Below are positions 37,126 to 46,551 of a DNA stretch of 64,000 nucleotides, one piece after another. Each line of letters starts with the position of its first letter. The stretch's first letter is position 1. The DNA is from Streptomyces sp. NRRL F-6676 (GTDB taxonomy: Bacteria; Actinomycetota; Actinomycetes; Streptomycetales; Streptomycetaceae). The position numbers and the translations under genes were made by a program. The stretch is from the NCBI RefSeq assembly GCF_000725625.1, contig NZ_KL647083.1, forward strand, positions 62,001-126,000, written 5' to 3'. The notes under the pieces are model-generated. The model did not search any database, had not been told where the DNA came from, and saw only the letters and a list, made by a program, of their open reading frames with translations.

Positions 37126-40100
37126 GTGAGCCAGGGGCTGGTCGACGGCAGATTCCGCGTCGGGCGTGTCATCGGCAGGGGGAACATGGGGGAGGTCCAT
37201 CAGGCGGAGGATCTGCACGCCCCGGAGGGCACCCCGGAACGCACCGTCGCCCTCAAGACGGTCCTGCGCAGCCGCACCGGCAGCCGGATCGACACCGGCG
37301 GCGACACCAAGGCGATGCAGCGCTTCGCGCGCGAGGTGCGGATCATGCGCCGTCTGCGCCACCCCAACCTCACCCGCCTCATCGCGGGCGGCACCGTCAC
37401 CACCGAAGGCGAGGACGCGGCCCCGCTCCCCTACCTCGCCATGGAGTTCCTGGACGGCGAGACCCTCCGCGATCTGATCGCGGAGGAACCCCAGCTTCCC
37501 GTCCCCTGGGCCGCCGCCATCGGCGCGCAGATCGCCGCCGGTCTGGCCGCCGCCCACACCGTCGGCGTCGTCCACCGCGATCTGAAGCCCGCCAACGTCG
37601 TCCTCACCCAGGGCGGCACCGTCAAGGTGCTGGACTTCGGCATGGGCAGCGTCGTCGAGGACCCCGACCAGACCCGGCTGACCAGCACGGGCGTCAGCGT
37701 CGGCACCGCCCGGTACATGGCGCCCGAGCAGTGCCAGGCCAAGCAGGTCACGCAGGCCGCCGACCTCTACGCGCTGGGCTGTGTGCTGTACGAGATGCTG
37801 GTGGGTGTCCCTCCGTTCACCAGCGAGTCGGCCTACGAGCTGGCCGACCGGCACGTCAACCAGCAGCCCGCCCCCGTCCGGGCGATCCGCGCCGAGGTCC
37901 CCGCCGAGCTGGCCCGGCTGGTGGAGCGGCTGCTGGCCAAGAATCCCGCGGACCGCCCCGCCGACGCCGTCACCGTACGGGACGCGCTCCTGCCCCTGGC
38001 CGCGGCGGACGACGGACACCCCCTCCTGCCGCACTGGGGCGCCCTGGACCCCACGGTCCCCCTCCGCGAGCCCGCCCCGGCGCCCGCGCCCGAAAGCGGG
38101 CGGTCCCCCGGAGAGACCGCCACCCCGACCGGCACGACCACATCCCCCACCCCCTCCTCCGTCATGGATGTCTTCGGCGTCCACCGCGCCCTCATCAAGG
38201 ACTACCGCTCCTTCACCGAGGGCGGCACCGTCATCCGCGACGACCGCGTCGCCGACTTCGTCGAGCGGGACCTGGACGGCAAGTCCCAGTGGCCCGACCC
38301 CTGGCTCTCCCTCAACCCCTTCTTCCAGGGCGGCGGCACGGTCGTCGAGCTCGCCCAGGAAAAGGTGCTGCACCCCGAGTGCGCCCGCATCTTCCAGGCC
38401 CGCAAGACCGAGGGCGGCACCGTCTGCGACGGCCGGCCGCTCACCCTCCACCGCCACCAGCGCGACGCGATCGACGCCGCCGCCGCGGGGGCGTCGTACG
38501 TCCTGACGACCGGCACCGGCTCCGGCAAGTCGCTGTCCTACATCGTCCCGATCGTCGACAAGGTGCTGCGCGAGCGCGACCAGGAGGGCCCGGGCGCCAC
38601 CAAGCGCGTCCGGGCGATCATCGTCTACCCGATGAACGCGCTCGCCAACAGCCAGCTCCGCGAGCTGGAGAAGTACCTGCGCGACGGGTACGGCGCCGGC
38701 CAGGAGCCCGTCACCTTCGCCCGGTACACCGGCCAGGAGGACGACGCCCGGCGCAAGGAGATCCGGGACAACCCGCCGGACATCCTGCTCACCAACTACG
38801 TCATGCTGGAGCTGATGCTCACCCGTCCCGCCGACCGGGCGAGCCTGATCACCATGGCCCGGGGCCTGGAGTTCCTCGTCTTCGACGAACTGCACACCTA
38901 CCGCGGCCGCCAGGGCGCCGACGTGGCCCTGCTCATCCGCCGGGTCCGCGAGGCCTGCCAGGCCTCCGCCCTCCAGTGCGTCGGCACCTCCGCCACGATG
39001 TCGACGGAGGGCACGGCGGCCGACCAGCGGCAGGTGGTCGCCGACGTGGCGAGCACCCTGTTCGGCACCCGGGTGCGGCCGGAGCACGTCATCGGCGAGA
39101 CCCTGGTCCGCGCCACCGGCGAGGCCCCGGACACCGTCCCGGCCGAACGGCTGCGCACCCCCGCCGCCCCGCGCCGCTACGACGACCTGGTGCGCGACCC
39201 GCTGGCCCGCTGGATCGAGGGCCGCTTCGGCCTCGTCGAGGACGACGCATCGGGCCGTCTGGTGCGGCAGCGACCGGCGAAGATCGAGACGGCGGCGCAG
39301 GAGCTGAGCGAGGCGTCCGGCGTGCCCGCCGAGGACTGCGCCGCCGCCATCCGCGCCACTCTGGAGGCAGGTTCGCAGGCCCGCCACCCGGTCACCGAGC
39401 GGCCCCTGTTCGCGTTCCGGCTGCACCAGTTCCTCTCCAAGGGCGACACGGTCTACGTCACCCTGGAGGACAAGTCCTCCCGCCACCTCACCCGCTCCTA
39501 CCAGCTCGAACAGCCCGGCAGCGGCGGCAAGTTGCTGATGCCGCTGGCGTTCTGCCGAGAGTGCGGGCAGGAGTACCTGACGGTGTGGCGCACCGAGAAG
39601 GACGGCGAGGTCCGCTACGAGGCCCGCCGTGACACCTCCGCGACGGGCGGCCGGCAGGGCGACGGCTATCTGTACGTCGACCACGAGCGCGAGTGGCCGT
39701 CGAACACGCAGTACGCCGTGGACGACCGCCGGCTGCCGGAGTCCTGGCTGGAGGTGGACGACCGGGGCCAGGAGGTCGTCAAGCGCGCCTACCGCGACCG
39801 CGTTCCGCGCGCGATCACCGTCGACCCCTACGGCCGGGAGGGCCAGGGCGAGCTCAAGGCCGCCTTCGTCCCCTCCCCCTTCCTGTTCTGCCTCCACTGC
39901 GGCGTCGCCTACGAGCAGACCCGCGGTCGTGACTTCGCCAAGCTGGCCACCCTCGACCAGGAAGGCCGCTCCTCCGCGACCTCCCTCGTCTCGGCGTCCA
40001 TCGTCCGCTCGCTGAAGTCGGTGCCGGAGGAGGCCCTGGACAAGGAGGCGCGCAAGCTCCTCACCTTCGTCGACAACCGTCAGGACGCCTCCCTCCAGGC

Positions 40101-43100
40101 GGGCCACTTCAACGACTTCGTGCAGATCACCCAGTTGCGCGGCGCCCTGTACCGCGCGGCCCTGGACGCCGGCGCGGACGGTCTGCACCACGAGGAGCTG
40201 GCCTCGGCGGTGACGAACGCCCTCGCGCTCGCCCCCGCCGACTACACCGGCGACACCGACCTCTCCCCCGGCCTGGCCCGCAACGCCGCCCGCACGCTGC
40301 GCGACGTGGTCGCCTTCCGGCTCTACCTGGACCTGGAGCGCGGGTGGCGCATCACCATGCCGAACCTGGAGCAGACGGGCCTGCTGGAGATCGACTACGA
40401 GGACCTGCACTGGGTGGCCGGCAAGCAGGACCGCTGGGCGGACACACACCCGGCGCTCCGGGACGCCGACCCCGCCCTGCGCGCGGAGATCGTCAAGACG
40501 CTCCTGAACGAGATGCGCCGCTCCCTCGCCATCGACGTCTCGTACTTCCGCGACGACACCTTCGAGTCGCTGCAACGCGCCACCGAGGAACGCCTGGTGG
40601 ACCCCTGGATCCTGTCCGCCGGTGACAAGCCGCGGGTCGGCACGGCGTACCCGCACCCCTCCCGCCCGGGCGCCGACCGCTCCAGTCTGTTCCTCTCCGC
40701 GCGCGGCAAGTACGGCAAGTACCTGAGGCGGGCGGACGGTTCGTTCGCGGGCCTGGACCAGGACGATCTCCAGCTGATCATCGCCCAGTTGCTCACGGTC
40801 CTCACCGGGGCGGGCCTGGTGAAGGAGGTCGAGACCGCCCCGCGGCGCCCAGGCCGTTACCGCAGGCCCTCCGGCCCGGCGACGACGGGCTACCGGGTCG
40901 CGGCGCAGTCGCTCGTGTGGCGGGCGGGCCGGGGCGAGTCGGGCGCGCACGACCCGCTCACCCGCACCTACCAGAGCGGCGACGGCCCGCGCATCAACTC
41001 CTTCTTCCTCAAGCTGTACCGGGAGACCGCCGACGCGCTCTCCGGCCTGTTCGCCCGCGAGCACACCGCGCAGGTGGCGCCGGAGGACCGCGAGAAGCGC
41101 GAGGAGGCCTTCCGCAAGGCCGAGCTGAAGCTGCTCTACTGCTCCCCGACGATGGAGCTGGGCGTCGACATCTCCTCGCTCAACGCGGTGATGATGCGCA
41201 ATGTGCCACCCACGCCCGCCAATTACGCCCAGCGCTCCGGCCGCGCGGGCCGCAGCGGCCAGCCCGCGCTGGTGACGACGTACTGCGCCACGGGCAACAG
41301 CCACGACCAGTACTACTTCCGCCGCTCCGCGCGCATGGTGGCGGGCGCGGTCGCCCCGCCCCGCCTGGACCTCGCCAACGAGGACCTGGTCCTCTCCCAC
41401 CTCCAGGGCATCTGGATCGCCGAGGCGGGCCTGCGCCTCGGCCGCGCGATCCCCGAAGTCCTGGACGTCTCCCACCCCGACACCGGCGACCGCCCCGACC
41501 CGGCGCTGAAGCTGCTGCCGGAGATCGAGGCCGCCGCACACGACGAGGGCGCCCGGCGCCGCACGGTCGACGCCGCCCTGCGCGTCCTCGGCCCACTGCT
41601 GCCCGACTTCGCCGACACCACCTGGTGGCACGACGACTGGATCCAGGACCGGGTGCGCACGGTCCCCGAGCGTTTCGACGACGCCTTCGACCGCTGGCGC
41701 ACCCTGTTCCGTGCCGCGCTCGACGACCAGTACGTGCAGAACAAGCGGCGACTGGACTACAGCCTCACCGAGTACGACCGCAACCGCGCCAACGCCCGCC
41801 GCCGCGAGGCGGAGACCCAGCTCAACCTGCTGATGAACGAGAGCGTCGACAGCAAGTCGGTCCTCTCGGACTTCAACCCCTACCGCTATCTGGCCTCCGA
41901 GGGCTTCCTGCCCGGCTACAGCTTCCCGCGCCTGCCGCTGGCCGCCTACATCCCGACGGTCGGCCGCCGCCGGGGCGACGGCGACTACCTCCAGCGGCCC
42001 CGCTTCCTCGCCATCCGCGAGTTCGGCCCCGGCGCGCTCATCTACCACGAGGGCGCCCGCTACCAGGTGACCCGCATCCAGCTCCCGCCGGACTCCTCCG
42101 GCGAGCTGACCACGGGCGAGGCCCGCCGCTGCGCCCACTGCGGCTACCACCACGACCCGAAGAACCGCGAGGACCGCTGCGGCTTCTGCGACGAGCCGCT
42201 GGGCTCGGCCACCTACGGGCTGCTGCACCTGCACACGGTGTACACCACCCGCCGGGAGCGGATCTCCTCCGACGAGGAGGAGCGGCGCCGGGCCGGGTTC
42301 CGGCTCCAGACGTCGTACCGCTTCCACGACCACGGCGCCCGCCGGGGCCGCCTCAACGCGAGCGTCGCCGACGCGGCGGGCGGGCCGCTCGCCGGGATCG
42401 CGTACGGCGACTCGGCGACGGTCCGCATCACCAACACCGGCCGGGTGCGCGCCAAGCAGGACGAGCCGCCGGGCTACTGGCTCGACCTGGCCGACGGCCG
42501 CTGGATGACCGACAAGGACGCCGCCGAGGCCTCCGGCGACGTCAGCGAACTGGATCTGGTGGACGCCGACGGCAACGAGCGGCGCCGCAAGAAGCGGGTC
42601 ATCCCCTTCGTGGAGGACCGCCGCAACATCCTCGTCGTCACCCTCGACGAGGCACTGCCCGAGCCGGTCGCGCTGACGCTGATGTACGCGCTGGAGCGGG
42701 GCATCGAGGCGGCGTTCGAGCTGGAGGACGCGGAGCTGACCGCCGAGCTGCTGCCGCCGGACGACGGCCCCCGCCGCCGCATCCTGTTCATGGAGGCGGC
42801 CGAGGGCGGCGCGGGCGTGCTGCGCCGCCTCCAGGCCGAGGACGACGCGCTGGCCCGGGCGGCCCGCCGCGCCCTGGAGATCTGCCACTTCGCGGCCGAC
42901 GGCACGGACGAGGGCGACGAGGCCCACCGCCCCGGCCGGGCCTGCGCGCGCGGCTGCTACGAGTGCCTGCTGACGTACGGCAACCAGCTCGACCACGCCC
43001 GCATCGACCGCCACACGGTGGCGGCGCTCCTGGTGCGCTTCGCGTCGGCGACGGCGACACGGGAGGCGCGCGGGGAGTCCCGCTCGGAGCAGTACCGCCG

Positions 43101-43470
43101 CCTGGTCGCGGACACCGCCGGGCCGACGGCGGGGCCGACGCCGGTGGAGACCGCCACGGCGGCGGAACTGGCGTCGAAGGGCGACTTCCTCGGCTGGCTG
43201 AAGGCCCGGGGCCTGCATCTGCCGACGGAGACCGCCACCCTGCTCACCGAGGCCAACGCGATGCCCGACTACGTCTACCGGGAGCCCGGCACGCGCCTGG
43301 CCGTCTTCGTGGACCTGCCGGACACCGAGCGGAGCGCCCTGCGCGACGAGGACGCCGAGGAGCGCCTCCTCGACGCCGGCTGGGAGGCCGTACGCTTCCG
43401 CCCCGGCGACGACTGGGACGCGCTCGCCGCGTCCTACACCGACTGCTTCGGCACCCCCGCCGCCGACTGA
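37126..43470 (+). CDS. Ser/Thr kinase-SF2 helicase-DUF1998 fusion protein
   Basis: A 2114-aa fusion. Residues 9-290 are a Hanks-type kinase with glycine loop GRGNMGEV, K44, HRD (150-152), DFG (170-172) and APE (199-201), apparently active. A Pro-rich linker (~315-345) leads to an MrfA/YprA-like helicase: Walker A TGTGSGKS (K468), DELH (587-590), QRSGRAGRSG (~1369). CxxC pairs CRECGQEY, FCLHCGVAYE and CAHCGYHH...CGFC (1669-1688) punctuate it. The C-terminal DUF1998/MZB-type domain has MEAAEGGAGVLRRL and ACARGCYECLLTYGNQ. I prefer GTG 37126 (AGGGGAG upstream) over GTG 37108. It heads the plus operon and faces the sigma gene. Confidence 0.88.
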   Translation: MSQGLVDGRFRVGRVIGRGNMGEVHQAEDLHAPEGTPERTVALKTVLRSRTGSRIDTGGDTKAMQRFAREVRIMRRLRHPNLTRLIAGGTVTTEGEDAAPLPYLAMEFLDGETLRDLIAEEPQLPVPWAAAIGAQIAAGLAAAHTVGVVHRDLKPANVVLTQGGTVKVLDFGMGSVVEDPDQTRLTSTGVSVGTARYMAPEQCQAKQVTQAADLYALGCVLYEMLVGVPPFTSESAYELADRHVNQQPAPVRAIRAEVPAELARLVERLLAKNPADRPADAVTVRDALLPLAAADDGHPLLPHWGALDPTVPLREPAPAPAPESGRSPGETATPTGTTTSPTPSSVMDVFGVHRALIKDYRSFTEGGTVIRDDRVADFVERDLDGKSQWPDPWLSLNPFFQGGGTVVELAQEKVLHPECARIFQARKTEGGTVCDGRPLTLHRHQRDAIDAAAAGASYVLTTGTGSGKSLSYIVPIVDKVLRERDQEGPGATKRVRAIIVYPMNALANSQLRELEKYLRDGYGAGQEPVTFARYTGQEDDARRKEIRDNPPDILLTNYVMLELMLTRPADRASLITMARGLEFLVFDELHTYRGRQGADVALLIRRVREACQASALQCVGTSATMSTEGTAADQRQVVADVASTLFGTRVRPEHVIGETLVRATGEAPDTVPAERLRTPAAPRRYDDLVRDPLARWIEGRFGLVEDDASGRLVRQRPAKIETAAQELSEASGVPAEDCAAAIRATLEAGSQARHPVTERPLFAFRLHQFLSKGDTVYVTLEDKSSRHLTRSYQLEQPGSGGKLLMPLAFCRECGQEYLTVWRTEKDGEVRYEARRDTSATGGRQGDGYLYVDHEREWPSNTQYAVDDRRLPESWLEVDDRGQEVVKRAYRDRVPRAITVDPYGREGQGELKAAFVPSPFLFCLHCGVAYEQTRGRDFAKLATLDQEGRSSATSLVSASIVRSLKSVPEEALDKEARKLLTFVDNRQDASLQAGHFNDFVQITQLRGALYRAALDAGADGLHHEELASAVTNALALAPADYTGDTDLSPGLARNAARTLRDVVAFRLYLDLERGWRITMPNLEQTGLLEIDYEDLHWVAGKQDRWADTHPALRDADPALRAEIVKTLLNEMRRSLAIDVSYFRDDTFESLQRATEERLVDPWILSAGDKPRVGTAYPHPSRPGADRSSLFLSARGKYGKYLRRADGSFAGLDQDDLQLIIAQLLTVLTGAGLVKEVETAPRRPGRYRRPSGPATTGYRVAAQSLVWRAGRGESGAHDPLTRTYQSGDGPRINSFFLKLYRETADALSGLFAREHTAQVAPEDREKREEAFRKAELKLLYCSPTMELGVDISSLNAVMMRNVPPTPANYAQRSGRAGRSGQPALVTTYCATGNSHDQYYFRRSARMVAGAVAPPRLDLANEDLVLSHLQGIWIAEAGLRLGRAIPEVLDVSHPDTGDRPDPALKLLPEIEAAAHDEGARRRTVDAALRVLGPLLPDFADTTWWHDDWIQDRVRTVPERFDDAFDRWRTLFRAALDDQYVQNKRRLDYSLTEYDRNRANARRREAETQLNLLMNESVDSKSVLSDFNPYRYLASEGFLPGYSFPRLPLAAYIPTVGRRRGDGDYLQRPRFLAIREFGPGALIYHEGARYQVTRIQLPPDSSGELTTGEARRCAHCGYHHDPKNREDRCGFCDEPLGSATYGLLHLHTVYTTRRERISSDEEERRRAGFRLQTSYRFHDHGARRGRLNASVADAAGGPLAGIAYGDSATVRITNTGRVRAKQDEPPGYWLDLADGRWMTDKDAAEASGDVSELDLVDADGNERRRKKRVIPFVEDRRNILVVTLDEALPEPVALTLMYALERGIEAAFELEDAELTAELLPPDDGPRRRILFMEAAEGGAGVLRRLQAEDDALARAARRALEICHFAADGTDEGDEAHRPGRACARGCYECLLTYGNQLDHARIDRHTVAALLVRFASATATREARGESRSEQYRRLVADTAGPTAGPTPVETATAAELASKGDFLGWLKARGLHLPTETATLLTEANAMPDYVYREPGTRLAVFVDLPDTERSALRDEDAEERLLDAGWEAVRFRPGDDWDALAASYTDCFGTPAAD

Positions 43471-43509
43471 CCGCCCGCATCCGGCCCTTCGAGGAAACAG
43501 ACGACTGAC

Positions 43510-46500
43510 ATGGCACTCACGTACTCCGCCGGCTCGCTGGTGACCGCTCGCGGCCGGGACTGGGTCGTGCTCCCCGAGAGCGAGCCCGACCTGCTGGTAC
43601 TGCGCCCGCTGGGCGGCTCGGACGACGACATCGCGGCGGTGTTCCCGGCCTTCGAGACGGTGAAGGGCGCCGAGTTCGCACCCCCGGTCCCCGGCGACCT
43701 CGGCGACCAGCGCGCCGCCGGCCTGCTGCGCACCGCGCTCCGCGTCGGCTTCCGCTCGGGCGCGGGCCCGTTCCGCTCGCTGGCCGGGATCGCCGTCGAG
43801 CCGCGGGCGTACCAGCTCGTCCCGCTGCTGATGGCGCTCCGGCAGCGGACCGTGCGCATGCTGATCTCCGACGACGTCGGCATCGGCAAGACGGTCGAGG
43901 CGGGTCTCGTCGCGAGCGAGCTGCTGGCGCAGGGCGAGGCGACGGGCCTGGCGGTGCTGTGCTCGCCCGCGCTGGCCGAGCAGTGGCAGCAGGAACTGCG
44001 TACCAAGTTCGGCATCGACGCCGAGCTGGTGCTGTCCTCGACGGTCTCCCGCCTGGAGCGGGGCCTGGACCTCGGCCAGTCCCTCTTCGACCGCTACCCG
44101 CACGTCATCGTCTCCACGGATTTCATCAAGTCCACCCGCCACCGTGACGACTTCGTGCGCCACTGCCCCGATCTGGTGATCGTCGATGAGGCGCACACCT
44201 GTGTCACCGCCGACGACACGAAGGTGAGCACGCAGAACCAGCTCCGCCACGAGCTGCTGCGCCGCGTCGCCGAGGACGCCGAGCGCCACCTGCTGCTCGT
44301 GACGGCGACCCCGCACAGCGGCAAGGAGTCCGCGTTCCGCAACCTGCTGGCCCTGGTCAGGCCCGAACTGGCGGACGTGGACCTGGACTCGGAGTCCGGC
44401 CGCAAGCTGCTCGCCCAGCACTTCGTGGCGCGCAAGCGGGCGGACGTACGGCAGTACCTCACCAAGGAGGACGGCCTGGCGGACGACTCGCTCGCCGAGC
44501 GCACGGCGTTCCCCTCGGACCGCTACTTCAAGGACGAGACGTACAAGCTCTCCCCCGCCTACCGGGCCCTCCTCGACGACGCGATCGCCTACGCGAGCGA
44601 GCGCGTGGAGGAGGCGGACGGCCGGGGCCGGCGCGAGGCCCGTATCGCCTGGTGGTCGGCGATCGCGCTGCTGCGCTCGCTGGTGTCGTCCCCGAGGGCG
44701 GCGGCGCAGACCCTCCGGACCCGTTCGGCCGCCGCGGTGGCCGCCTCCGCCGAGGAGGCCGACCGGCTCGGCGCCCCGCTCACCAGCGACTCCGCGGACA
44801 GCGACGCGCTGGAGGGCATGGACGTGGCCCCCGGCGCCGAGACGGAGGAGAACGCGGGCTCACGTCTGGCCGAACTCGCCACACGCGCCAAGGAGTTGGA
44901 GGGACCGGCACAGGACCTGAAGCTCAAGGCGCTCATCAAGCATCTCAAGGCGCTGCTGGCCGACGGCCACAACCCGATCGTCTTCTGCCGCTACATCCCG
45001 ACCGCCGAGTACCTGGCGGACCAGCTCGGCAACGACCCCGAGGCGAAGAAGCGCGGTCCGCTCGGCGCGCGGACGGTCGTCAAGGCGGTCACCGGCACGC
45101 TCTCCCCGCAGCAGCGCATCGAACGCATCGAGGAGCTGGCGGCGGAGGCCGGCGGGGACGCCGCCGCGCGCCGGGTCCTGATCGCCACCGACTGCCTCTC
45201 CGAGGGCGTCAACCTCCAGCACCGCTTCGACGCCGTCCTCCACTACGACCTGGCCTGGAACCCCACCCGGCACGACCAGCGCGAGGGCCGCGTCGACCGC
45301 TACGGGCAGAAGCGCGACGAGGTCCGCGTCATCACGCTGTACGGCGAGGACAACGGCATCGACGGCAAGGTGCTCGAGGTGCTGATCAAGAAGCACCGCC
45401 AGATCAAGAAGGACCTCGGCATCTCGGTCTCCGTCCCCGACGAGATGTCGACGGGCGTCACGGACGCGATCGTGGAGTGGCTGCTGCTGCGCGGCCGCCA
45501 GGGCGAGCAGGAGGCGCTGTTCGAGTCGGACGCGTTCCAGCAGAGCTTCGCCGACCTGGAGCAGGACTGGAACTCGGCCGCCGACCGGGAGAAGGCGTCC
45601 CGCTCGCGGTTCGCGCAGCGCTCGATCCACCCGGAGGAGGTGGCCCGCGAGGTCGCCGCAGTGCGGGAGGCGCTGGGCGGGGCGGGCGAGATCGACACGT
45701 TCGTACGGGAGTCGCTGCACGCGCTCGGCGCGGTGCTGCGCGAGTCCGGCGGACCGGGCGCGTCCGGCTCGCCCGGCGGGTCCGGCGCGTCCGATTCGTC
45801 CGCCTCGTCCGGCGCGGACTTCACCGCGCAGGTCGGTGGCACCCCGGCCGGCCTGCGGGACGCGCTCGCCCCGGTGGTCGGCCCGGAGACGGTGGAGCAG
45901 GACCGCCCGATCCCGTTCCGCACGGACCCGGCGGTGGCACGCGGCGAGGCCGCCCTCGTCCGCACGGACCCGGTGGTGGGCGCGCTCGCCTCCCACGTGC
46001 TGAACGCCGCCCTGGACCCCGAGGCGGACGGCGCCCGCCCGGCCCGCCGCTGCGGTGTCGTCACGACGGACGCGGTGAGCACGCGCACCACGCTGCTCCT
46101 GGTCCGCTACCGCTTCCACCTCACCCTGCCGTCCCGCAACGGCGACAAGCAGCTCGTGGCGGAGGACGCCCGCCTGCTCGCCTTCGAGGGCGCCCCCGGC
46201 AAGGCGGTCTGGCTCCCGCCGGAGCGTGCAGCGGCGTTGCTGGACGCACAGGCGACGGAGAACACCGCCCCGGCTGCCGGCGAGCGCACGATGACCCGCA
46301 TCCTCGGCCAACTGGACGACGTACGCCCGTACCTGGAGTCGTACGGCGACGACCTGGCCGCCGAGCTGGACGCCTCGCACCGCAGGGTCCGCGCGGCCTC
46401 CGGCGAGATCGTCCGCGGCCTGTCCGTGACGGCCCAGAAACCGGCCGACGTCCTGGGCGCCTACGTCTACCTGCCCGCCGCTCCCTCCGCCGTCCCGGCG

Positions 46501-46551
46501 TCCGCCGCCTCCGCCTCCGCCGCCTCTGCCTCCGCTGGAGTGACCGCCTGA
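43510..46551 (+). CDS. drmD: DrmD-like SNF2-family helicase
   Basis: A 1013-aa Swi2/Snf2 ATPase. Walker A is SDDVGIGKTVEAGL (K127), motif II VDEAH (D226-H229), motif III VTATPHSGK, and motifs V-VI ATDCLSEGVNLQ and HDQREGRVDRYGQ. This is the architecture of DrmD in class 1 DISARM (RapA/HepA-like). A Ser/Gly/Ala-rich linker lies at about 745-775, and the tail is a Ser-Ala repeat. It starts 39 bases after the kinase-helicase and its stop overlaps the methyltransferase start (TGATG). It may remodel or translocate DNA for the modification module. Confidence 0.86.
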   Translation: MALTYSAGSLVTARGRDWVVLPESEPDLLVLRPLGGSDDDIAAVFPAFETVKGAEFAPPVPGDLGDQRAAGLLRTALRVGFRSGAGPFRSLAGIAVEPRAYQLVPLLMALRQRTVRMLISDDVGIGKTVEAGLVASELLAQGEATGLAVLCSPALAEQWQQELRTKFGIDAELVLSSTVSRLERGLDLGQSLFDRYPHVIVSTDFIKSTRHRDDFVRHCPDLVIVDEAHTCVTADDTKVSTQNQLRHELLRRVAEDAERHLLLVTATPHSGKESAFRNLLALVRPELADVDLDSESGRKLLAQHFVARKRADVRQYLTKEDGLADDSLAERTAFPSDRYFKDETYKLSPAYRALLDDAIAYASERVEEADGRGRREARIAWWSAIALLRSLVSSPRAAAQTLRTRSAAAVAASAEEADRLGAPLTSDSADSDALEGMDVAPGAETEENAGSRLAELATRAKELEGPAQDLKLKALIKHLKALLADGHNPIVFCRYIPTAEYLADQLGNDPEAKKRGPLGARTVVKAVTGTLSPQQRIERIEELAAEAGGDAAARRVLIATDCLSEGVNLQHRFDAVLHYDLAWNPTRHDQREGRVDRYGQKRDEVRVITLYGEDNGIDGKVLEVLIKKHRQIKKDLGISVSVPDEMSTGVTDAIVEWLLLRGRQGEQEALFESDAFQQSFADLEQDWNSAADREKASRSRFAQRSIHPEEVAREVAAVREALGGAGEIDTFVRESLHALGAVLRESGGPGASGSPGGSGASDSSASSGADFTAQVGGTPAGLRDALAPVVGPETVEQDRPIPFRTDPAVARGEAALVRTDPVVGALASHVLNAALDPEADGARPARRCGVVTTDAVSTRTTLLLVRYRFHLTLPSRNGDKQLVAEDARLLAFEGAPGKAVWLPPERAAALLDAQATENTAPAAGERTMTRILGQLDDVRPYLESYGDDLAAELDASHRRVRAASGEIVRGLSVTAQKPADVLGAYVYLPAAPSAVPASAASASAASASAGVTA

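Noticed and set aside
37033..44421. A 2462-codon open frame on the minus strand opposite the kinase-helicase
   Set aside because: It is antisense shadow of a high-GC gene. The plus strand has intact kinase and helicase motifs, while the antisense product is Gly/Ala/Val/Arg/Leu low complexity with no family motif.
44652..46550. A long in-frame upstream extension of the methyltransferase
   Set aside because: It lies wholly within the SNF2 gene in another frame and reads as Arg/Gly-rich nonsense. The real start is ATG 46551 at the SNF2 stop.
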